This document shows, in pieces, positions 58,308-64,000 of a stretch of 64,000 nucleotides of DNA. The stretch covers positions 124,001 to 188,000 of the forward strand of contig NZ_AOLP01000018.1 of the NCBI RefSeq assembly GCF_000337795.1, given 5' to 3'. The notes beneath the pieces are model-generated. The model saw only the letters and a program-made list of their open reading frames with translations. It did not search any database and was not told the DNA's origin. The position numbers and the translations under genes were made by a program. Numbering within the stretch: position 1 is the first letter of the stretch; the number at the start of each line of letters is the position of its first letter. This stretch comes from Haloferax denitrificans ATCC 35960 (lineage in GTDB: Archaea > Halobacteriota > Halobacteria > Halobacteriales > Haloferacaceae).

Positions 58308-58790
58308 ATGAGCGAACCCACCGCGACGCTCGAAGAGTCGCGCACCGAGATGACCGAACTCCTCCTGCCGAACGACACCAACAACCTCGGGCGGGCCCTC
58401 GGTGGCGCGGTCCTCCACTGGATGGACATCTGCGGGGCCATCGCCGCGATGCGCTTTTCGAACCGCCAGTGCGTCACCGCGTCGATGGACCACGTCGACT
58501 TCATCAGCCCCATCGACCTCGGCGAAGTCGCCGTGATGGAGGCGTACGTGTTCAACGTCGGCCGGACCAGCGTGGACGTGAAAGTCGACGTGCACGCCGA
58601 GAACCCGAAGACCGACGAGCTACGGAAGACGACCACGTCGTTCCTGACGTTCGTCGCGCTCGACGACGACGGGAAGCCGACGCCCGTCCCCCGACTCGCC
58701 TGCGAGACCGACGAGGAAGAAGAGCTCCGCGCCGAGGCGGTCGCCGCCCGCGCCGACCAGCTCGAATCCGTCATCGAGCGCATGGAGTAG
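58308..58790 (+). CDS. Hotdog-fold acyl-CoA thioesterase
   Basis: The 160-residue hotdog-fold protein resembles YciA/BACH acyl-CoA thioesterases: PNDTNNLGRALGGAVLHWMDICGAIAAMRFSNRQCVTASMDHVDF, ISPIDLGEVAVMEAYVFNVGRTSVDVKVDVHAEN. The nucleotide/CoA region and the catalytic Asn/Asp positions (N-x-x-G...H-W-M-D) are present. It would hydrolyse acyl-CoA to free acid and CoA. The C-terminus has a short helical tail. It forms a run of same-strand genes with BFN and the next hypothetical gene. Confidence 0.92.
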   Translation: MSEPTATLEESRTEMTELLLPNDTNNLGRALGGAVLHWMDICGAIAAMRFSNRQCVTASMDHVDFISPIDLGEVAVMEAYVFNVGRTSVDVKVDVHAENPKTDELRKTTTSFLTFVALDDDGKPTPVPRLACETDEEEELRAEAVAARADQLESVIERME

Positions 58791-58852
58791 GCGGGAGTTC
58801 CCACCGGCGACAGCGCCGAACTCTTTTCCCCGGCGGCGACCGACTGGCGACC

Positions 58853-59305
58853 ATGCTCGACGTTCCCGTCCCCGACCCGCCGTCGCTCCCGACCGTCGAC
58901 CCGAACCAGTACGACGACGCGCAGGTCGCGGCCGACGCCGACTTCAAGCGCGCCGAGTTGGAGGCGTTCCTCGAAGCCGGCGCGTGGGCCGACGCCTTCG
59001 AGGCGTGGGCCGCGGAGACGCCCGTCACCGAGGCGCAGTGGGAAATCGTCCTCGACCTCGACCTGCTTTCCCACTTCGACTTCTTCTGGGACGACTTCGC
59101 CGACCGCGTCGGCTACCACGCCCCCGGCATCCCCGAGGACTGGAAGGAGCGCGACCTCCACCCCGACCTGACCTCGTGGGGCGAGGTGTCGTCTATCAAC
59201 GCCGGTCTCACCGAACTCGGACAGGACGTGTGCGACGTGCTCAAAGACGACTACATCGACTGGGAGTCCGAGTACGAAGCCCCCGACGACCTGCCGGACT
59301 TCTGA
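58853..59305 (+). CDS. Acidic conserved-looking protein, unknown
   Basis: The 150-residue, strongly acidic protein is rich in Trp and Phe (SHFDFFWDDFADRVGYHAPG, LTSWGEVSSINAGLTELG). The ATG at 58853 starts MLDVPVPDPPSLPTVDP; longer readings are shadow of the thioesterase gene. It has no signal or membrane segment. The dense acidic and aromatic pattern looks like a real haloarchaeal protein, but no family is recognised. Confidence 0.75.
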   Translation: MLDVPVPDPPSLPTVDPNQYDDAQVAADADFKRAELEAFLEAGAWADAFEAWAAETPVTEAQWEIVLDLDLLSHFDFFWDDFADRVGYHAPGIPEDWKERDLHPDLTSWGEVSSINAGLTELGQDVCDVLKDDYIDWESEYEAPDDLPDF

Positions 59306-59377
59306 GGCCGCCGCGTTTCGCCCGCTCGTCGTTTTCCTCTGTTCGGCTTCCCACGAGCCTCGTCCGCAACGGCCCTT

Positions 59378-59389
59378 GAGAATATTCTC
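59378..59389. promoter_or_regulatory. Perfect palindrome GAGAATATTCTC
   Basis: A perfect 12-base palindrome lies in the AT-rich spacer 74 nt after the stop of the previous gene and about 22-33 nt before a TATA-like element. GGTATTCTC at 59398-59406 repeats one arm. It is an operator candidate for the DUF4397 gene. Confidence 0.5.
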
Positions 59390-59410
59390 TTATTCGTGGT
59401 ATTCTCGCAG

Positions 59411-59420
59411 GATATACTTA
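59411..59420 (+). promoter_or_regulatory. TATA-like element for the DUF4397 gene
   Basis: GATATACTTA lies about 70-80 nt before the ATG at 59492, implying a 5' leader of about 40-50 nt. That is longer than most transcripts in this window. Confidence 0.4.
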
Positions 59421-59491
59421 TTTCTGGAAGCATTGTGGTCAGATTTGGGAAAACGGTGATATTCCGACCGTCGCTCTCATCTCCTGTCGCT

Positions 59492-60901
59492 ATGACGAAC
59501 ATAAAACGACGCGACGTACTCCGTGGATTCGGTGGCGTCGCCATCGCGGGCGGACTCGCAGGTTGTATGGGCGGCGGCGGGACCGACGACGAGACCGAGA
59601 CGACCACGACGTCGACGCCGACGCCGACTCCCACCCCGACACCCACGCCGGAACCGGAGACGGCGATGCTCCGCGTGGCGCATCTCTCGCCGGACGCGCC
59701 GAACGTCGACGTGTACGTCGACGACTCGGTCGCGCTCTCGGACGTGCCGTTCGGCGCGGTCAGCGACTACCTCTCGGTGCCCGTCGGGACCCGGACGGTG
59801 AAAGTGACCGCCGCCGGCGACGAGTCCACCGTCGCCTTCGAGGGAGACCTCGACGTCGCCGAGGCGACCTACACCGTCGCCGCGGTCGGCGAACTCGCCG
59901 AGGAGACGTTCGAACCGCTCGTCCTCGAAGACGACGTGTCGCTCCCGGCCGACGACACGGCTCGGGTCCGGGTGGTCCACGCCTCGCCCGACGCGCCCGC
60001 CGTCGACGTGACCGCCGGCGACACGGTGCTTTTCGACGGCGTCTCCTTCACCCAGTCCGGGAGCGTCGAGGTGCCGGCCGACACCTACGCGCTTCAGGTC
60101 CGGGGCGACACGGAGTCGAACGACGGCGACGCGGTCGCCGAGTTCGACGTGGAACTCGCCGGCGGCACCGTCTACACGGTGTTCGCGGCGGGCTACCTGA
60201 CGCCCGACGACGAGCCCGCGGATGTGGCCTTCCGGCCCGTCGCGGTCGTCGACGCCGGCTCCGGCGGCGGCGGGCTCGTCCAGCGCGACGTGTCGCTCCG
60301 CGCCGCGCACCTCTCGCCTGACGCGCCGAACGTCGATGTCCTCGTCGACGGCGCGGTCGCGCTCTCGGACGTGCCGTTCGACGCGGTCAGCGACTACCTC
60401 GCGCTGACCGCCGGCTCGCACCAAGTGACGATTCGCGCGACCGACGCGCCCGACACCGTCGTCTTCGACGAGATGCTCGACCTCGCGGCCGGCGCGTACA
60501 CCGCCGCGGCGCTCGGCGAACTCGACTCGGCGGCCGAAAACGGCTTCGCCGTCTCGCTCCTCGAAGACGACCGCTCGGCCCCCGCGGACGACATGGCCCG
60601 CGTCCGGGTGCTTCACGCCTCGCCCGACGCGCCCGCCGTCGACGTGACCGTCGCGGGCTCCGGGGACGCTCTCGTCGACGGCGCGGGCTTCGGCGACGCC
60701 GCGACCGTCGAGATCCCCGCTGGCGAGTACACGCTCCAGATTCGGGGCGACACGGAGTCGAACGACGGCGACGTGGCCGCCGAGTTCGACGTCGCGGTCG
60801 AGGGCGGCCGCGCCTACACCGCCATCGCGCTCGGCTACCTGACGCCCGACGACGAGCCGGCGGACGCCGCGTTCGACCTCAGCGTCGTCGCGGACAACTG
60901 A
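59492..60901 (+). CDS. Tat lipoprotein with two DUF4397 domains
   Basis: The 469-residue surface protein has a twin-arginine leader (KRRDVLRG, residues 5-12), a lipobox LAGC (Cys25) and a Thr/Pro linker (TPTPTPTPTP). Two DUF4397 modules follow: each begins HLSPDAPNVDV (about residues 63 and 272) and contains RVxHASPDAPAVDVT, then RGDTESNDGD and GYLTPDDEPADxAF. DUF4397 domains are secreted, beta-rich and of unknown binding partner. The two halves share long identical DNA stretches, showing internal duplication. It is likely monocistronic. The protein has no catalytic residues that I can name. Confidence 0.9.
   Translation: MTNIKRRDVLRGFGGVAIAGGLAGCMGGGGTDDETETTTTSTPTPTPTPTPTPEPETAMLRVAHLSPDAPNVDVYVDDSVALSDVPFGAVSDYLSVPVGTRTVKVTAAGDESTVAFEGDLDVAEATYTVAAVGELAEETFEPLVLEDDVSLPADDTARVRVVHASPDAPAVDVTAGDTVLFDGVSFTQSGSVEVPADTYALQVRGDTESNDGDAVAEFDVELAGGTVYTVFAAGYLTPDDEPADVAFRPVAVVDAGSGGGGLVQRDVSLRAAHLSPDAPNVDVLVDGAVALSDVPFDAVSDYLALTAGSHQVTIRATDAPDTVVFDEMLDLAAGAYTAAALGELDSAAENGFAVSLLEDDRSAPADDMARVRVLHASPDAPAVDVTVAGSGDALVDGAGFGDAATVEIPAGEYTLQIRGDTESNDGDVAAEFDVAVEGGRAYTAIALGYLTPDDEPADAAFDLSVVADN
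59978..60014 (+). repeat. 37-base exact repeat, DUF4397 copy 1
   Basis: These 37 bases are identical to 60614-60650, 636 bases (212 codons) downstream, inside the same gene. Two further identical pairs are 59727-59753/60354-60380 (27 bases) and 60101-60130/60743-60772 (30 bases). Confidence 0.88.
60614..60650 (+). repeat. 37-base exact repeat, DUF4397 copy 2
   Basis: Second copy of the stretch at 59978-60014; both encode HASPDAPAVDVT in the same frame. Confidence 0.88.
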
Positions 60902-61040
60902 CCGCAGGCCGGCCCGAACGGCCCCGGACTGCGAGCGCCCCTGCCCCCGACTCGACACCGCCTCCGAGCGGACCTCCTTCCGAACGAATGACGCCGACGC
61001 GACCCCGACGACGTGAACCGCCCCGGGCACAGCGGCGGCC

Positions 61041-61346
61041 ATGAGCGTCTGGGTCGACGCCGCGCGGTTCTCGCTCGGCGCGAGCGTCGTGTTCCTCGTC
61101 GTCATGCTCGGCGTCTGGGGGCGGAACTACCTGCTGTTCCGGTCGAAACACGCCCTCGGCCTCGTCGTCTTCGGCGCGTTCCTCCTCGCACAGAGTCTCT
61201 TCGCGCTCTACTACTACCTCGTCGACCCGACGCTGTCGGTCTGGTTCGCCACCGCCGTCCCCGCCGCGGCGTGGCGGGTGCTGATGGGAATTCACGTCCT
61301 CCAAGCGGTCGCGCTGGCCGTCCTCCTGTGGGTGACGTGGGATTGA
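61041..61346 (+). CDS. Three-helix membrane protein, unknown
   Basis: The 101-residue protein has three membrane helices: ASVVFLVVMLGVWGRNYLLF, HALGLVVFGAFLLAQSLFALYYYLV and WRVLMGIHVLQAVALAVLLWVTW. No family is recognised. Its stop is immediately upstream of the TATA box of the next lipoprotein gene. Confidence 0.75.
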   Translation: MSVWVDAARFSLGASVVFLVVMLGVWGRNYLLFRSKHALGLVVFGAFLLAQSLFALYYYLVDPTLSVWFATAVPAAAWRVLMGIHVLQAVALAVLLWVTWD

Positions 61347-61353
61347 TTTATAC
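61347..61353 (+). promoter_or_regulatory. TATA box for the lipoprotein gene 61377-61985
   Basis: TTTATAC lies 24-30 nt upstream of the ATG at 61377, the leaderless spacing. It overlaps the end of the previous gene by none and follows its stop directly. Confidence 0.6.
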
Positions 61354-61376
61354 ACTGTCTCTCTGACACGTCTAGT

Positions 61377-61985
61377 ATGCACCGCCGTGCCCTCCTCTCC
61401 AGCGTCGCGTCGCTCTCGCTCGTCGCTACCGCCGGATGTCTCGCGACGACACGCCGAACCGTGAGCGGTCGAATCACCGGTGACCACGGGTCTGCGTCCC
61501 TCCACCCCGCCGACGAACAGTACGTCCACGGGTCGTTCCCCGAGGACGCCGACTTCCGCGGGTGGCTCTTTTCCGACCCGCCGGACGACCAGACGGACGT
61601 GTTCACCGACCGCGCGATGCAGGGGCAGTACTCGAACGACCTACTGGAGGCCGACGGCGACTCGTTCGTCCTCCTGTTCGAGGTCCGAATGGCCCGCGAA
61701 GACGCCGCGTTCTACAACATCGCGCTCTCGCCGTCGTGGACCGGGTGGCGCGACGCCGACATCCCGATTCGGCGGTCGCCGCCGGCCGACCCCGAGGCGT
61801 TCGAGGCGGATGCCGACACGCTCGTCTGCACCCACCTGTCGACGTTCGACGTGGCGAGAGGGGCTACGCCGACGAACGCCACGCTCCGGGTGTTCGAGCG
61901 CGACGACGAGTCCGGAACCACGCACGGGACGGAACCCGAACAGACTGTGGCGACCTATCGCGTCGGCCGCTGGTCGGACCGGTAG
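61377..61985 (+). CDS. Secreted lipoprotein, unknown
   Basis: The 202-residue protein has a twin-Arg/hydrophobic leader and lipobox (MHRRALLSSVASLSLVATAGC, Cys21), so it should be a lipid-anchored surface protein. The mature part is acidic, with SFPEDADFRGWLFSDPPDD, SFVLLFEVRMAREDAAFYNIALSPSW and a closing ATYRVGRW, and is probably beta-rich. No family is recognised. A good TATA box supports the ATG. Confidence 0.82.
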   Translation: MHRRALLSSVASLSLVATAGCLATTRRTVSGRITGDHGSASLHPADEQYVHGSFPEDADFRGWLFSDPPDDQTDVFTDRAMQGQYSNDLLEADGDSFVLLFEVRMAREDAAFYNIALSPSWTGWRDADIPIRRSPPADPEAFEADADTLVCTHLSTFDVARGATPTNATLRVFERDDESGTTHGTEPEQTVATYRVGRWSDR

Positions 61986-62429
61986 CGTCCCTGTCGCCGT
62001 CGCCGTCGGAGTAAGCGTTATACTCCTCGCGGGACTGCTCTCGGATAGCATGCGACGACACCGGACGCCGCCCCGCTCGCCCGCGGTCGGCCAGTCCCGA
62101 CGCTCGGTCGTCGCCCCGTCGCCCATTATTGCGGGGCAGTAGCCTCGCACATCTCTCATCCTCGACTCCCGTCCGTACCGACTTCCGAGCGACAGCGGTC
62201 TCCCGTCCGGTGTGACCACGACCACCGGAACCCCAAATGGAGCGACGCACCCACCACACCCGACAGGCGTATCGACAGCGACCAGCGACCCGGCGACCGA
62301 ACACGCGAGCGCGGACGGTCGTCGCCCGACGGCGGAGGGTCTCGCGTGACTGAGTCCGACCCGGCGGAACGCCCGGCCGACGCGGACCAGACCCGCCGTT
62401 TTGATATATATCCACGAGAAGGACGGGGT
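61986..62429. other. Non-coding gap before ileS
   Basis: These 444 bases hold no convincing gene. Short Arg-rich readings from ATGs at 62050 and 62237 lack any support. The ileS TATA box lies at the right end. Confidence 0.55.
62405..62411 (+). promoter_or_regulatory. TATA box for ileS
   Basis: TATATAT lies 19-25 nt before the ileS ATG at 62430, within the AT-rich TTTTGATATATATCC. Confidence 0.5.
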
Positions 62430-64000
62430 ATGGAAGACATCGCAGACCAGTACACGCCGTCGGACGTGGAGTCCGTGGTCGGCGAGTACTGGGACGAACA
62501 CGACGCGTACGAGGCGACGAAGGAGGCACACGCCGACGACCCGTCGTTCTTCTTCGTCGACGGCCCGCCGTACACCTCCGGCCAGATGCACCTCGGCACG
62601 GCGTGGAACAAGACGCTGAAGGACGCCGTCATCCGGCACAAGCGCATGACGGGCCATCAGGTCACGGACCGCCCCGGCTACGACATGCACGGCCTCCCCA
62701 TCGAGGTCAAAGTCGAGGAGGAACTCGGCTTCACCTCGAAGCGCGACATCGAGGAGTTCGGCATGGAGCAGTTCATCCAGAAATGCAAGGAGTTCGCCGT
62801 CCGCAACCGCGAGGCGATGGACGAGGACTTCCAGTCCATCGGCGCGTGGATGGACTGGGACAACCCCTACCAGACGCTGTCGCCGGAGTACATGGAGTCC
62901 GCGTGGTGGGCCTTCTCGAAGGTCGCCGAAAATGGACTCGTCGAACAGGGCAAGCGGAGCGTCAACTACTGCCCGCGCTGTCAGACCGCCATCGCGGCCA
63001 ACGAGGTCGAGTACGACGAAATCACCTCGCCCTCTATCTACGTCAAGTTCCCGCTGAAGGGACGCGAGGGCAACCTCGTCATCTGGACGACGACCCCGTG
63101 GACCATCCCCGCGAACACGTTCGTCGCCGTCGACGGCGAGATGACGTATCAGGAAGTTCGCGCCGAGAAGGACGGCGAGAGCGAGGTGCTGTACCTCGCC
63201 GAACCCTGCGTCGAGGAAGTCCTGAAGAAGGGTCGCTACGAGGACTACGAGGTCCTCTCGGAGGTCACGGGCGAGGAGATGGTCGGCTGGGAGTACGACC
63301 ACCCGCTCGCCGGCGTCGTCGCCGAGTACGCCGACTTCGAGGGCGCTGGACAGGTGTACACCGCCGACTACGTCGAGGCCGACCGCACGGGTCTCGTCCA
63401 CTCCGCGCCCGGCCACGGGCAGGAGGACTTCGCCCGCGGGCAGGAACTCGGACTCGACGTGTTCGTCCCCGTGGACGACAAAGGCGAGTTCACGGAGCAG
63501 GGCGGCGACTACGCGGGCACCTTCGTCCGCGACGCCAACCCGCAGGTCATCGAGGACCTCGACGAACTCGGCCACCTGCTCCACGCCGGCAAGCACGACC
63601 ACCGCTACGGCCACTGCTGGCGCTGTGACACGGACATCATCTTCCTCGCCACCGACCAGTGGTTCATCACGGTCACCGACGTGAAAGAGCAACTCCTCGA
63701 CAACATCGAGGAGTCCGAGTGGCACCCGCAGTGGGCCCGCGACAATCGCTTCCGCGACTTCGTGAGCGACGCGCCCGACTGGAACGTCTCCCGCCAGCGC
63801 TACTGGGGCATCCCGCTTCCCATCTGGGTGCCGCAGGACGCCGACGCCGAGGGCGCAGAGGAGATGATTGTCGTCGGCACGCGCGAGGAACTCGCCGAGC
63901 GCGCCGACCAGGATATCGACCCCGAGACGGTCGACCTCCACCGGCCCTCGGTGGACCCCATCACCATCACCGAAGACGGCGTGACCTACGAGCGCGTCCC
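62430..64000 (+). CDS. ileS: Isoleucyl-tRNA synthetase, N-terminal part (runs off the window)
   Basis: The class I enzyme charges tRNA-Ile. The first 523 codons are in the window, without a stop. Seen are VDGPPYTSGQMHLGTAWNKT (the HIGH-type motif as HLGT, usual for archaeal IleRS) and RPGYDMHGLPIEVKVEEELG. A CP1 editing region follows (VIWTTTPWTIPANTFVAVDG, GLVHSAPGHGQEDFARGQEL with the editing Asp), with a zinc-type NYCPRCQTAI and GHCWRCDTDI, then WNVSRQRYWGIPLPIWVP. The KMSKS loop and anticodon domain lie beyond the right edge. The TATA-spaced ATG at 62430 supports the start. Confidence 0.95.
   Translation, partial: MEDIADQYTPSDVESVVGEYWDEHDAYEATKEAHADDPSFFFVDGPPYTSGQMHLGTAWNKTLKDAVIRHKRMTGHQVTDRPGYDMHGLPIEVKVEEELGFTSKRDIEEFGMEQFIQKCKEFAVRNREAMDEDFQSIGAWMDWDNPYQTLSPEYMESAWWAFSKVAENGLVEQGKRSVNYCPRCQTAIAANEVEYDEITSPSIYVKFPLKGREGNLVIWTTTPWTIPANTFVAVDGEMTYQEVRAEKDGESEVLYLAEPCVEEVLKKGRYEDYEVLSEVTGEEMVGWEYDHPLAGVVAEYADFEGAGQVYTADYVEADRTGLVHSAPGHGQEDFARGQELGLDVFVPVDDKGEFTEQGGDYAGTFVRDANPQVIEDLDELGHLLHAGKHDHRYGHCWRCDTDIIFLATDQWFITVTDVKEQLLDNIEESEWHPQWARDNRFRDFVSDAPDWNVSRQRYWGIPLPIWVPQDADAEGAEEMIVVGTREELAERADQDIDPETVDLHRPSVDPITITEDGVTYERV

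Overview
The window is a piece of a haloarchaeal chromosome, most likely Haloferax or a close relative. Coding DNA is GC-rich and most proteins are strongly acidic. Start codons often lie about 25-30 nt downstream of TTTAWA-like TATA boxes (leaderless mRNAs). Archaeal information genes are present: Top6A/Top6B, XPB-Bax1, a PAC2 protein, a proteasome beta subunit and an ATP-dependent LigA ligase. The proteasome beta protein has 243 residues with processing expected after Gly49, as in Haloferax PsmB. No tRNA, rRNA, CRISPR array, insertion sequence or origin was recognised.

Layout. 1-840 is an AT-rich edge with one PH-like membrane protein. 1003-7272 carries an NhaC antiporter, an aminotransferase and a three-gene NitT/TauT-type ABC importer. 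7596-12586 is a DNA/RNA-maintenance block: XPB helicase, its partner nuclease Bax1, and an RNA m5C methyltransferase overlapping a separate PUA-like protein. 12776-19026 holds PAC2 and the grpE-hydrolase-dnaK-dnaJ-cupin chaperone cluster. 19121-24680 holds a truncated AMP-binding protein, a dicarboxylate symporter, a full acyl-CoA synthetase, an acetyltransferase and two small membrane proteins. 24828-27349 is a pyrimidine nucleoside salvage operon (cdd ... udp) with a metalloprotease lipoprotein between its two enzymes; that gene carries an apparent frameshift in its signal peptide.

27464-32430 holds type II NADH dehydrogenase, a winged-helix regulator, a sugar-nucleotide epimerase, an arginase-family hydrolase and a Nudix hydrolase. 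32541-40798 is the topoisomerase locus: gyrB-gyrA on the minus strand diverging from top6B-top6A on the plus strand. 40805-48384 holds hydrolases, LigA, a glutamate-cysteine-ligase-like enzyme and psmB. 48725-52180 holds a UPF0212 protein, an HTH-CBS regulator, a cytochrome P450 and purM. 53353-55652 is a translationally coupled TraB/M50 membrane protease pair. 55706-61985 holds glycerate kinase, a membrane-anchored HTH regulator, a bifunctional-nuclease-domain protein, a thioesterase, a duplicated DUF4397 lipoprotein and small envelope proteins. ileS starts at 62430 and runs off the right edge.

The observations most worth following are the TraB-M50 operon, the broken or recoded metalloprotease inside the nucleoside operon, the large repeat-bearing insertion in Top6B, the repeats in the gyrB/top6B divergent region, and the split methyltransferase/PUA pair. 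I did not find a clearly new defence or mobile system.
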